A stretch of DNA of 64,000 nt from Achromobacter seleniivolatilans (GTDB taxonomy: Bacteria; Pseudomonadota; Gammaproteobacteria; Burkholderiales; Burkholderiaceae_B): positions 5,332,001 to 5,396,000 of the forward strand of contig NZ_CP132976.1 in assembly GCF_030864005.1 (NCBI RefSeq), read 5' to 3'. Under the pieces are notes generated by a model. It was not told the origin of the DNA. It saw only the letters and a program-made list of their open reading frames with translations, and did no database searches. The first letter of the stretch is position 1, and each line of letters begins with the position of its first letter. The position numbers and the translations under genes are program-made. This document shows, in pieces, positions 34,724 through 43,650 of the stretch.

Positions 34724-35605
34724 ATGGCTCTTGACGACTACGGGTTAGCTGAAGTCGATTGGAAGATTGATGTGCGAGACCTAGATATCGATCTTATCCG
34801 CTGCTTTGTGGCAGTTTCAGATGCTAGGAGTTTTACCGGAGCTGCGAAGCGATTATGCCGATCACAATCCGCTGTGAGCACGCGTGTGCAACGACTGGAA
34901 AGCCTGCTAGGCACCGAGCTGTTCTCGCGTAACAGCCGCCAAGTTGCGCTCACAGCGGCCGGAGAGCAGTTTCTCAACTATGTCATGGGGCTATTGCGCC
35001 TGAACGACGAGGCCTTTGCCATGCTTGGTCGCAGCAACGTGGCTGGGTACCTACGCCTGGGTATAGTGGAGTACCTCGTTCCCCACCGACTTCCTGAGTT
35101 GTTGGCTCGAGTCCGCCGACTACTTCCCAAGGTAGAACTGAGCGTCAAGGTGGGACTCAGTGATGCATTACTCCAGGCTTTCGACGCCGGTGAACTAGAC
35201 GTGGTGGTGGTAAAGGAACAAGAGGGGCGAGGCTCGGCGCGCCTGTTTCGCGAAGAAAAGCTGCACTGGGTTGCCAATCAGCATTATGCGCATCCCCCGC
35301 CTGTGGTGCACTTGTGCTTGCTGCCTGCTCCATGTTCGTTCCGAACTGCTGCAACTTCTGCGCTCAACGTGAATGCAGTTCAATGGCGCGAAACGCTAAC
35401 ACTGAGCAACGTCGTCGGCATCCAGTCCTGCGTCAAAGAGGGGCTTGGCGTCTCAGTGCTATGTGAATCAGCATTGAAAGACGGACTCATTGCCTTGCCA
35501 CAGGGCGCTGCGGGTTGGCCGGAGCTTCCGGGAATGAGATTAGTGAGTTACGAGCGGAGCCCGAGTGCGCTTAGCCATGCACTAATTGATTTGCTGAAGG
35601 AATAG
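34724..35605 (+). CDS. LysR-family transcriptional regulator
   Basis: The 293-residue protein starts at the ATG at 34724, preceded by AGAGGTGG. It has the LysR helix-turn-helix (DLIRCFVAVSDARSFTGAAK, QSAVSTRVQRLESLLG) and an effector-binding domain. The effector domain is slightly short but continuous. It is divergent from the AhpD-like gene; no other target is obvious. Confidence 0.87.
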   Translation: MALDDYGLAEVDWKIDVRDLDIDLIRCFVAVSDARSFTGAAKRLCRSQSAVSTRVQRLESLLGTELFSRNSRQVALTAAGEQFLNYVMGLLRLNDEAFAMLGRSNVAGYLRLGIVEYLVPHRLPELLARVRRLLPKVELSVKVGLSDALLQAFDAGELDVVVVKEQEGRGSARLFREEKLHWVANQHYAHPPPVVHLCLLPAPCSFRTAATSALNVNAVQWRETLTLSNVVGIQSCVKEGLGVSVLCESALKDGLIALPQGAAGWPELPGMRLVSYERSPSALSHALIDLLKE

Positions 35606-35657
35606 CTCGGGTCAGATTTTCATGAGGGCTGAGCAGGTTTTTTTCGAACGCCGAAAT

Positions 35658-36113
35658 TCATCCAAGCCGTTCACGCCGCGTTATGAGATGTTTCCCCCTC
35701 CCTAGCGCGTCGCGTACCTCTTTCGATCGAGGGGCCCGCACCTGCGCGCGCAGCCACTGGGGCGTGCTGGGATAGGCTGGCCCGGCACCGGCAGATGAGA
35801 AAGCCACTTGGTCATCGCCAGTTGGCAACAGAAGAAGCGCCGCGGCCAGGACGACGGGCATCGACATACCAATCTTGCAGAAATGGCATTGCTGCATGCG
35901 CGGGGTCTCGTCCACCGAACTTTCGGTTTCATCGACAGCCACGTTCATCATCAAGGACAGCATGCCGGTTGTGGTGCAGAGGACGACCGATATCTGCCTT
36001 CCTTGCGCAGCGTTCCAGGCCGCCATTGCGCCTGATGCCGGACCTTGGAAGGCCAGCGCGCACAACAAAATCGAAGCGATGAAACGTAGCCGAATTCTGC
36101 ACCAATGCAGCAT
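35658..36113 (-). CDS. DUF2946-like exported protein, first of two
   Basis: The 151-residue protein has an N-terminal hydrophobic signal (RFIASILLCALAFQGPASG) and a Met/Cys patch (MQQCHFCKIGMSMP) followed by a membrane segment. This layout is that of DUF2946 proteins, often found next to copper or TonB receptor genes. The Cys/Met patch could bind Cu(I), which is inference. It lies downstream of a DJ-1/PfpI gene in the same direction. Confidence 0.6.
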   Translation of the reverse strand: MLHWCRIRLRFIASILLCALAFQGPASGAMAAWNAAQGRQISVVLCTTTGMLSLMMNVAVDETESSVDETPRMQQCHFCKIGMSMPVVLAAALLLLPTGDDQVAFSSAGAGPAYPSTPQWLRAQVRAPRSKEVRDALGRGKHLITRRERLG

Positions 36114-36255
36114 GCGCGAAGTCTACTGCGTGCCGGCCGCGGCGAAGTTGCGTTAACGCAATCGACGATCTGCGAGGGCTCCCCCGAACGTCGATCGCGT
36201 CATCATGTAATCCGAGCCGCACTCAGTCGCCGGCATGGACATGCCGCAAAGACGT

Positions 36256-37092
36256 TCAGCGTTTTGCAGGAGTACGCTTGGTCGCGGTTGCCAGCGCCTT
36301 GGCTTTTTTGGAGAAATCCGACGCCATATCGAGCATTGCGGCTTTGACAGCGGGTGGCGCGGTGTTCATGGAACCCGCATTAAAAGGCGGGTCCGGGTCG
36401 TACTCGCTCATCAGTTGCGTGCATTCCGCGTAGGTTCGGTCCCGCAGCTCCGCGACCATGGCCAGGCCGAAGTCCAGGCCTGCCGTCACGCCCGCGCCGG
36501 TGATCCGGTTGCGGTCGCGCACGACCCGGGCGTCCGTCGGGATTGCCCCGAACCCGGCGAGCGCGTCGCGGCACGACCAGTGGGAGGTGGCCTTATACCC
36601 GTTCAGCAAACCGGCGGCACCCAGCACCAGGGATCCCGAGCACACGCTGGTGATGTATTTCGCCCGCGCCCCGCGGTCGGCCATGAAAGCGAGCGTCTGC
36701 GGATCCGCGGCGGCCGTTAACGTGCCGTCCGTGCCGCCCGGCGCAAACAGAACGGTCACGTCACGAGGGCAAGTGTCGAAAGTCGCCGTGGGCACGACAA
36801 TCAGGCCGGCGTCGCTGGTGACAGGCTTCAGTGTTTTCGAGACGATGTGGATGGTGGCCCCCATCAGGGCGCCGAACATGCAATGGGGACCGACGAGATC
36901 CATTACCGTCATGCCGGGATAGACCAGCATGGCGATCTGTTCGTCGCCCATCCATGGCACGTCGTCCATGCCCCACGTCTGGTCCCCGTGTGTGGTGCCG
37001 GAAGATGGGGCGGCCGCGCGGGCAGGCATCGCCGCGAGGAGCGGTGCGATCAGCGCAGATAGGGTCAGGTTGCGGCGTTCGATGTCTATCAT
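36256..37092 (-). CDS. Exported DJ-1/PfpI-family protein (isonitrile hydratase-like)
   Basis: The 278-residue protein begins with a Tat-like signal (ERRNLTLSALIAPLLAAMPA). The DJ-1/PfpI domain has the nucleophile elbow SVCSGSLVLGAAGLLNG and the upstream TVMDLVGPHCMFG with the conserved Asp. These match isonitrile hydratase-type proteins (InhA group), though the Thr after the Cys is replaced by Ser. It sits ten bases downstream of the TonB receptor gene, so the two are likely one operon. Confidence 0.8.
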   Translation of the reverse strand: MIDIERRNLTLSALIAPLLAAMPARAAAPSSGTTHGDQTWGMDDVPWMGDEQIAMLVYPGMTVMDLVGPHCMFGALMGATIHIVSKTLKPVTSDAGLIVVPTATFDTCPRDVTVLFAPGGTDGTLTAAADPQTLAFMADRGARAKYITSVCSGSLVLGAAGLLNGYKATSHWSCRDALAGFGAIPTDARVVRDRNRITGAGVTAGLDFGLAMVAELRDRTYAECTQLMSEYDPDPPFNAGSMNTAPPAVKAAMLDMASDFSKKAKALATATKRTPAKR

Positions 37093-37102
37093 GGCGTTTC
37101 TC

Positions 37103-39217
37103 CTAGAAGCGTGCGGTCAGTGACAGATACGCGGATCGGGGTTGCACAGGCATCACCACAGGCGAACTCAGGTACTGGTAGGTGTCGAACACTTTGCGGT
37201 TCGTGAGGTTGAACGCGGAGAGCGCCACCGTGTACGGGCCGAACTCATAAGCAGCCTGCGCGTCCAGAAGTGCGTACCCGGGTACAGACACGGTATTGGG
37301 TAGCGTCAGCTCGCGGGCGCTGACCGCCGTGACGCCCAGGCCAAACGACAATCCTTTTGCCACGCCATCCAACACCCGGTAGCGACCGGCAAGGCGGCCG
37401 CTGTGACGCGGCACCCGCGGCAGCCGCGATCCGACGTCGATAGACGTATCGCGCGTCACTTCCGCCTGCGTGTAGGCATAGTTGGCAAGCAACGAGAAAG
37501 CCGGAGTCACCTCCCAGACCAGGTCGGCTTCCAGTCCGCGTGCGCGTTGCTCGCCCGTCTGGATCGACATCCCGAAGTTTGCGGGATCCGGATCGGCCGT
37601 CGTGACGTTGCGTCGGGTCTGCTCGAAGAGGGCGACGGTGCCTGACATGCCGAGATCGCGCAGCGCGAGCTTTACCCCCGCCTCGTAATTGCGGGAAGTT
37701 TCCGGCTTGGGGGGCTCCAAGCCCGTGAAATTGAAGGCGCCGCGAAAACCCGTCGCATAGGCGGCATACACCGAAACGCTGTCCGTCAGGTCGTACGTCA
37801 GGCCCAGCCGGGGCGTGGCGCGGTGATAGGTTTCGCGCACACCCTGCTCCTGCTGGCGCAGGTTGAGCTGGTTAAGTCTGAGCGAACCCAGAAAATGGAA
37901 TCGCCCATAGGTGGCCTGATCCTGCAGGTAGACGGCCGTGGTCTCGTAACGGTTGGTTTGGCTGAACGTGATATCCGGCACGGCGCCGTAGTCCAGACCG
38001 TACGCCGGATTGGCAAGGTCCAGCTCGCCAATAGGCTCGGCGTTGGACATCGCGGAGTAGAACCGGGTCAGGTCATAGCTGAACCCGGCCATGAGCGTGT
38101 GACTTCCGCCAAGCGCCTGGTACGTGTTGGAGACATTCGTATCGAATGTGGTTTCCCTGACCTGTGTGGGGATATACAGCTTGAAAATGGGGTAGACGGT
38201 GGGCGACGTGGGATCGGGCGGCGAAAGTTCGGGATAGATAAAGCTACCGTAGTCGCGAACGCGGCTATCCACGTACTGGCCGCTGACGTTCAGCTTCGTG
38301 CCCCCGGCAAAGCGATGCGTAAACTCGAGACCCGTTATCTGATTCTCGATGGTCGTTCGGGGCTGCCCGATCGTCGCGCCTGGGTAGGCATTCCTGTCCA
38401 GGACGCCTGCCAAGGCGGGATCCGCCGGCAGGCCGGAATACTCTCGCAGACTGCGCTTGTCGTACTGGCCTCGCAACAGCAGCTCGCTCTGCGGAGAAAT
38501 TTTGAACAGCAGGCTAGGCTGAACCGACCATCGACGGCCCTCGACGTGGTCGATCCAGCTGCCGTTCTCCTGGTATTCGGTAACGATGCGCGCGGCGACG
38601 CGATCACTTAGCGGAACGTTCAGGTCTGCATACGGGTTGGACGTCGAGTCGCTGCCCACACGCATTCCGAGCGTGCCGCCAAACTCGAACTCAGGGCGCT
38701 TGGACACGACGTTGATCAACCCGCCCAGCGGCGCGCCCAGGCCACCGCCGTACAGGGTGGACGTGGGTCCCTTGATTACTTCAATACGATCCACGCTCAC
38801 CAGGCTGTTGGGATCGAAGGCGGCGGCCGTGCCGCCGAAAGCGGGCATGCCATTCAGGTAAATCTCCGCAGGAAAGCCGCGCACGATGGGTTGGGCAAAC
38901 AGCAGTTCTTCCGGTTTGGTGGCCCGCACGCCGGACACATTGACCAGCACGTCGCTCAGCGTCCGGGCTTGCTGTTCATCGATCAAGGTGCTAGTAATGA
39001 TCTGCACGGACTGTGGAATTTCCATCAGTGGCGTATCGGTCTTGGTCGCAGACAACGCGTTGGACGCCGACAGACTGGCTGACCGAGCGGTGACTTGCAC
39101 CGGGCTGAGCGTGACGGTAGGCGCGGTTTCTTGCGACAGCGCGGGCAAACTGGCTGCAGCGAGCGTGGCTGTCAGTGCGGAAGCGCTGAGCCGCTTGGCG
39201 TAATGAGGGCAAGGCAT
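37103..39217 (-). CDS. TonB-dependent siderophore-type outer-membrane receptor
   Basis: The 704-residue precursor starts at the ATG at 39217, giving a clear signal peptide (RLSASALTATLAAASLPALS). It has a plug domain (MEIPQSVQIITSTLIDEQQA, IEVIKGPTSTLYGGGLGAPL, GGLINVVSKRP) and a 22-strand-type barrel ending in the terminal Phe of YLSLTARF. This marks the siderophore group of TonB receptors. The ligand is unknown. The DJ-1/PfpI gene downstream and DUF2946-like genes on both sides suggest uptake of an unusual metal chelate. Confidence 0.92.
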   Translation of the reverse strand: MPCPHYAKRLSASALTATLAAASLPALSQETAPTVTLSPVQVTARSASLSASNALSATKTDTPLMEIPQSVQIITSTLIDEQQARTLSDVLVNVSGVRATKPEELLFAQPIVRGFPAEIYLNGMPAFGGTAAAFDPNSLVSVDRIEVIKGPTSTLYGGGLGAPLGGLINVVSKRPEFEFGGTLGMRVGSDSTSNPYADLNVPLSDRVAARIVTEYQENGSWIDHVEGRRWSVQPSLLFKISPQSELLLRGQYDKRSLREYSGLPADPALAGVLDRNAYPGATIGQPRTTIENQITGLEFTHRFAGGTKLNVSGQYVDSRVRDYGSFIYPELSPPDPTSPTVYPIFKLYIPTQVRETTFDTNVSNTYQALGGSHTLMAGFSYDLTRFYSAMSNAEPIGELDLANPAYGLDYGAVPDITFSQTNRYETTAVYLQDQATYGRFHFLGSLRLNQLNLRQQEQGVRETYHRATPRLGLTYDLTDSVSVYAAYATGFRGAFNFTGLEPPKPETSRNYEAGVKLALRDLGMSGTVALFEQTRRNVTTADPDPANFGMSIQTGEQRARGLEADLVWEVTPAFSLLANYAYTQAEVTRDTSIDVGSRLPRVPRHSGRLAGRYRVLDGVAKGLSFGLGVTAVSARELTLPNTVSVPGYALLDAQAAYEFGPYTVALSAFNLTNRKVFDTYQYLSSPVVMPVQPRSAYLSLTARF

Positions 39218-39407
39218 GGTGGGAATTCTTTGAAACGGGGTGAGACGATTTGGCAGCCATGTCTCCGGCTGCTGGCCGCGCGCGAGGTCGTGGTTCACAT
39301 GTCGCGGAAAGCAGGTTCGGGGGACGCGATGGCGCCCGCTACTGCGGGTGCAGAGCAGGGCTGTTCATGCGCGATTGGGGCGCCGACGAGAATCGAAAGC
39401 GGGATCG

Positions 39408-39806
39408 TCAGGCGAGGGGAGGGGCTCTGGCGCCTAGCGGGGGGCCGCGTGGATCCAGAGGATGCGGGACTGCTGATTCGTGGAATCGCAGCGTGGCGTA
39501 GGCTGTCGAAGCGCTCGGCTGTCCTGGCTGAAAATGCCCAATCAAGGCCTGCGCCGCATAGAGTCCGAACGCGCAGACGTCGGACGCGGCTTCGTGCGCG
39601 TCTGAGCGGCTGGTCTGCGCCGAGACGGACTTCAGCAGTAACTGGGTGCCGTTGCCGCTACAGAAGGTGATGGAGACAGTGCGCCCTGCATTGACTGGCG
39701 CCGGCATGTAGCCCGCGGGGATGACAATACGGAGCAGCAGGCATGCGGCGACGGCCCATAGCGCAATGGACGCCAAGCGAGAATGGCGCGACGCTATGGC
39801 CATCAT
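39408..39806 (-). CDS. DUF2946-like protein, second of two
   Basis: The 132-residue protein has an N-terminal membrane segment (LASIALWAVAACLLLRIVIP), then AGYMPAP and TFCSGNGTQLL, and later DVCAFGLYAAQALIG, a pattern of DUF2946 proteins. It lies upstream of the TonB receptor gene in the same direction and may be the first gene of that operon. Confidence 0.6.
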   Translation of the reverse strand: MMAIASRHSRLASIALWAVAACLLLRIVIPAGYMPAPVNAGRTVSITFCSGNGTQLLLKSVSAQTSRSDAHEAASDVCAFGLYAAQALIGHFQPGQPSASTAYATLRFHESAVPHPLDPRGPPLGARAPPLA

Positions 39807-39875
39807 CGAATTTCAATCATGCCGCAGCACCGGTTGGGGCGTTCCCGCGCACGCTGCGGCGGCGGCTTGCGGTCA

Positions 39876-40574
39876 TCATGTCGCGACGGTGCACTGCGCG
39901 ACCCGCATTGAGACCGCGCGCCGTTCACGGATCATGCTGTCCGCTGCGTGCCGGACTTTCTCGACAAGGTCTGCGCTGGCTACGCGCGGGTGGCCGCTAT
40001 CAAAGGGTGGGGCAGGGTCGTACTCGAGCATCAGTTGCAGGGCTTTGGCAGTCTCTTGACCGCGGATTGCGGCGAGCACCGTGAAGGCGAAATCCAGCCC
40101 GGACGTCACGCCCGCGCCGGTAATCCTGTCGCCATCAACGACCACCCGATCAGCCACAGCTTCGACGCCGAAGATCGGGAGCTGGTCTATGGAGAGCCAG
40201 TGACACGTCGCCTTCTTGCCCTGCAAGAGACCGGCCGCGGCAAGGAGCAGGGATCCGGTGCACACCGACGTAACGAGCTCCGCTCCCGCCGCCTGTTCAC
40301 GCAGGAACTGGATCACTTCGGCATCTTCCATCAGCGCCGTCTGGCCAGGCCCGCCGGGGACGACGATGACGTCATACTGAGGTGCGTCCGCAAACCCTCG
40401 GTCCGGCACGATGGTCAAGCCGGTATCCCCCTTTAGGGGATTTCGATCTTTCCAGACCAACTCCGCATGGCAGGAGGGCGCGCGCGCCAGGACCTCGAAG
40501 GGACCAAGAATGTCCAGCGACGTCATCATCGGGAAGACAAGCATGCCGATGCGGGTTATGGGTTCGGTGTTCAT
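39876..40574 (-). CDS. DJ-1/PfpI-family protein, isonitrile hydratase-like
   Basis: The 232-residue cytoplasmic protein (ATG at 40574) has the InhA-type features: TSLDILGPFEVLAR with the conserved Asp21, the elbow SVCTGSLLLAAAGLLQGKKA with Cys followed by Thr, and GAGVTSGLDFAFTVLA. Isonitrile hydratase converts isonitriles to N-substituted formamides using this Cys. It stands divergent from the Bug receptor gene. Other members act as deglycases or have unknown roles, so the substrate is not certain. Confidence 0.85.
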   Translation of the reverse strand: MNTEPITRIGMLVFPMMTSLDILGPFEVLARAPSCHAELVWKDRNPLKGDTGLTIVPDRGFADAPQYDVIVVPGGPGQTALMEDAEVIQFLREQAAGAELVTSVCTGSLLLAAAGLLQGKKATCHWLSIDQLPIFGVEAVADRVVVDGDRITGAGVTSGLDFAFTVLAAIRGQETAKALQLMLEYDPAPPFDSGHPRVASADLVEKVRHAADSMIRERRAVSMRVAQCTVAT

Positions 40575-40760
40575 GCGGCCAAGCATGTGGGCAAACTCGA
40601 TCCGTCACCGGACATAGTGCGTGCATTTTCTGACATGCGACGCAGATTTCTGCAGCTGATGTCCGAGAACGTGCCGAGAAAGTCCGATGCAGCGCGAGAT
40701 TGCCGGCAAACTCGACACATAAGAGCCGCTGTCATGCGGCCGTACACGCAAGGGGAAATG

Positions 40761-41735
40761 ATGAACGGTAGAAGAAATTGTCTTCGACTGCTCGGCGCGC
40801 TGTCTTTGGCTGCGCCCGGCATGTCCAGATCGCAGCATAACCAGCCCGGCACGGTACGTCTGCTAGTCGGTTTTCCGCCGGGAGCGACTGGTGATCGAAT
40901 AGCCAGGTTGGTCGCGCCGGAGCTGGCCACCAGCTTAAATTCCAACGTCATCGTCGAGAATCGTTCCGGTGCCGGCGGGCAGGTTGCCGTCAGCTACGCC
41001 CAGACCGGGTCCGCGGACGGCAGTGTGCTGTTGCAGACCATCGGGTCTTCGATGGTCATCTATCCGCATACCTATCGAAACCTGCCGTACGATCCGTTTC
41101 GAGATTTCGTGCCCGTGGGCACCGTCGCCACCGCGCCGATCGCGTTCGTTTGTGCGCCCAACGTGCCGGCAAAGACGCTCAAGGAGGCCGTTGCACTCAT
41201 TCCTCGGGATCCCAAGCTGGGGTTTTACGGGTCTCCGGCTTCTGGAAGCGCATTTCACTTCTCGGGCGTGCTGCTTCAGCGCGAATTGGGCTGCGAATTC
41301 AACCAAGTCGCATACCGAGGCTCCGCGCCAGCGCTGGCCGACGTTCTTTCGGGCCAGCTGCCTTTTGCCTTCCTGGCGCCGAGTGATATTCTGGACCACC
41401 ATCGGGCGGGCAAGCTGCGTATCCTAGCCATCACGGGCAAGAACCGGTTTTCCCAATTGCCGGACGTGCCCGCGTTTCCGGAGGCAGGTTTCGATAGTCT
41501 GGTGGCGCAGGAATGGTTTTCCTACTTCCTGACCAGCAAGGCCAGTCCTGAGACTATCGAACGCTACCGCAAGGCCGTCCACAAGGTCGTGATGAATGAC
41601 AAAATCCGGACATCGTTACAGGCGGCGGGGCTCGAGGTCGGCGATGGAGATTCCGCATCGCTCGCCTATACCATGAAGAGGGAATATGCGCAGTGGCAGC
41701 AAGTTGCCAAGGAAAGCGGCTTTGTCGCGGATTGA
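40761..41735 (+). CDS. Bug/TctC-family extracytoplasmic solute receptor
   Basis: Bug proteins bind carboxylates and other small molecules in the periplasm; they are extremely numerous in Bordetella and relatives. The 324-residue protein has an AGGGGAA ribosome-binding site, a signal-like N-terminus, and family blocks VRLLVGFPPGATGDRIARLV, NRSGAGGQVAVSYAQ and LPYDPFRDFVPVG. No tctA/tctB membrane partner is nearby, so it is an orphan receptor. The next gene starts eight bases downstream. Confidence 0.9.
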   Translation: MNGRRNCLRLLGALSLAAPGMSRSQHNQPGTVRLLVGFPPGATGDRIARLVAPELATSLNSNVIVENRSGAGGQVAVSYAQTGSADGSVLLQTIGSSMVIYPHTYRNLPYDPFRDFVPVGTVATAPIAFVCAPNVPAKTLKEAVALIPRDPKLGFYGSPASGSAFHFSGVLLQRELGCEFNQVAYRGSAPALADVLSGQLPFAFLAPSDILDHHRAGKLRILAITGKNRFSQLPDVPAFPEAGFDSLVAQEWFSYFLTSKASPETIERYRKAVHKVVMNDKIRTSLQAAGLEVGDGDSASLAYTMKREYAQWQQVAKESGFVAD

Positions 41736-41742
41736 AGCGGAC

Positions 41743-42741
41743 GTGACGGAAAGGGCGTTCAAGGGCACACGAGAAATCGGCATCGTCGTTTTCGACGATG
41801 TGCTCTTGCTTGACGCCACCGGCCCGGCCGATGTTTTCAGCCGGGCCAATTGTCACCTGCGCGACATCCGTGAACCGGACCGGTATAGGATCACGGCGCT
41901 TTCCACATTCGGCGGAGAAATTACATGCTCCTCGAACCTTCGGCTGCAGACGGCGGCTTTGCCGCCGCCCGAAATCTGCGCATTCGACACGCTGATTGTC
42001 GCCGGCGGCCCCGGGGTCATGAACGCGATGCACGACGCCCAGCTCAGGAACTGGTTGCTAGCTGTGGAGCCGCGCGTCCGCCGGCTGGGTTCGGTCTGCA
42101 CGGGCGCCTTTGTCCTGGCTGAGACGGGCCTTCTGGCGGGCAAGACCACGACCACGCATTGGGGCCAGGCCGACAGGCTGTCCGAGCTGTACCCCTCAGT
42201 ACACGTCGACAACGATGCCATCATCACGCGCGAAGGAAAGACCTTTTCCGCCGCGGGCGCCACAGCGGGAATCGACCTGGCATTGAGTCTGGTCGACGAG
42301 GACTTTGGCCGAGGACTAGCCTTAGATGTCGCCCGTGAGTTGGTGGTCTACCGCGTGCGCGCCCCGGGCCAGGGGCAGCAAAGCATGGCGCTGGCGGCAT
42401 ACGGAGGGTCGTCAGACCGCTTGCGGCGTGCGACTGACTTCATTCTGGCTCGCCTGGAGTATGGCGTCACGGTGGAGGAGGTCGCGGAACACGTCTGCCT
42501 GGGTACACGGCAGCTTTCTCGAACGTTCAAAGAGGTGTACGGACTTTCTCCCGCTCAGTACATCCGTGCTGCGCAGGTGGATCTGGCCAGAGAACTCTTG
42601 TCAGTCTCCGATCAGTCGCTCGATAAGATTGCCCTGCGATGCGGCTTCTCAGGCCGACAGCAAATGTCTCGGGCCTTCGAACGCAGGCTCGGCGTTACGC
42701 CCATGTCGATGCGGGCTGCGGAGGGTACCTTGCGGCAGTAG
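41743..42741 (+). CDS. GlxA-type AraC regulator (DJ-1/PfpI domain plus HTH)
   Basis: With the GTG at 41743 the protein is 332 residues. The N-terminal DJ-1/PfpI domain has VLLLDATGPADVFSRAN and the elbow SVCTGAFVLAETGLLAGK. The C-terminal AraC domain has VEEVAEHVCLGTRQLSRTFK and IALRCGFSGRQQMSRAFERR. It directly follows the Bug receptor gene and may control the nearby isonitrile-hydratase-like gene. Longer starts overlap the receptor gene. Confidence 0.87.
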   Translation: MTERAFKGTREIGIVVFDDVLLLDATGPADVFSRANCHLRDIREPDRYRITALSTFGGEITCSSNLRLQTAALPPPEICAFDTLIVAGGPGVMNAMHDAQLRNWLLAVEPRVRRLGSVCTGAFVLAETGLLAGKTTTTHWGQADRLSELYPSVHVDNDAIITREGKTFSAAGATAGIDLALSLVDEDFGRGLALDVARELVVYRVRAPGQGQQSMALAAYGGSSDRLRRATDFILARLEYGVTVEEVAEHVCLGTRQLSRTFKEVYGLSPAQYIRAAQVDLARELLSVSDQSLDKIALRCGFSGRQQMSRAFERRLGVTPMSMRAAEGTLRQ

Positions 42742-43234
42742 GGAGCGAGGGCAGCTCCTGCATCTGCCAGGGGTCGATGACGAGGCTTCCAGTATGAGCG
42801 TTTAGTTTGCCTTCCGAATCCTGGCATATCGTTAGATAGACACGTTCAGTGCGTGGTAGCTGTACGCAAGTTCGGGGATGTCCGCAATTGGCCGGGAGCC
42901 GTCTTTGACGACAGACCGCTCCCGACCCAAAGCGACAGTTCGACAAATCTATACCACGACTGCTTCGCGACGGTTGCTGCCTATCTCTTTACTGAACCCG
43001 ACGCACGAAGGCCGTCGTCAACGTTCGACGTAAGAGTTAGCTTCCATTCGATCATGTTCCTGTTTTCATCTAAACACTGTTGAACGGCAAGGAGGGGCTG
43101 CGCGAGTTGATCTACAACCTCAAAGCCGAACAGTCGGCCTTCAAAATCGCATGATCCAAATCCACGCGTGCCCCCGCCCCTCGTCGTGGAGATTCACGCC
43201 TCCAAGTTGGTCTTGGGGACCTCTCAGAGTGCTA
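42742..43234. other. Region of repeats and gene scraps
   Basis: It holds copy B of the palindromic element (42871-42944) and, near 43080-43153, a short rightward tail reading NGKEGLRELIYNLKAEQSA before a stop, which looks like the end of a lost gene that I cannot name. No complete gene is supported. Confidence 0.45.
42871..42944 (+). repeat. Palindromic interspersed element, copy B
   Basis: Nearly identical to copy A at 30572-30643. The stem is GAGCCGTCT (42896-42904) with AGACCGCTC (42913-42921), one mismatch, the same TTGACGAC loop and the same CCGACCCAAAGC flank. Orientation is the same as copy A. Confidence 0.8.
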
Positions 43235-43385
43235 CAACAACAGCCGAACATTCCGGAGATGATCAGCACAAAGCACATCAGTCGCGTGAAACTGCGAGCC
43301 TCTCCTAGGAAAAGCGATCCATACACCCCCGTGCCAACAGCTCCGATCCCCACCTAGACGGCACACGCAGTGCCGATTATTGAAC
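43235..43385 (-). pseudogene. Remnant of an SMR-family efflux gene, copy B
   Basis: Read leftward the frame gives SIIGTACAV, a TAG stop where a Trp is expected, then VGIGAVGTGVYGSLFLGEAR and SFTRLMCFVLIISG before the C-terminus drifts into unrelated sequence. This is the C-terminal half of a SugE/EmrE-type protein. About 75 bases are nearly identical to the remnant at 18785-18937. Confidence 0.75.
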
Positions 43386-43397
43386 CCGCGCAATTAG

Positions 43398-43535
43398 CTT
43401 GCGCCTTTGGGTGGTCGTCACGGGCGTCGTCGACCGGTGGCACGGAGGACGGATTGACGATGCGGGTTTCGCCGCCGAGCGCTTGAAGTAGCTTGGCGAG
43501 AAGGGTGGTTGCGTAACCGTGGCAGTCGGTCGTGG
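43398..43535 (-). pseudogene. arsH: N-terminal fragment of arsH, copy B
   Basis: The leftward frame reads GYATTLLAKLLQALGGETRI then NPSSVPPVDDARDDHPKAQ, which matches the ArsH region just before the WSEGM motif. It stops there and joins the SMR remnant directly, so the rest of arsH is deleted. It complements the 19105-19625 fragment, which lacks the N-terminal part. Confidence 0.7.
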
Positions 43536-43650
43536 GATTAGGGGCAGGGGAGGTGACGACCTGCTACAAGTAGGCCACAGTCGGTACCGCGATGCCCAGC
43601 GCGAGCGGGTGCGACTCCAAATATGGCGTATCTGGTTGAATTCGGCACAA

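Noticed and set aside
37823..38611. Plus-strand frame of 262 codons inside the TonB receptor gene
   Set aside because: It is an antisense shadow of a receptor whose plug and barrel motifs are unambiguous.
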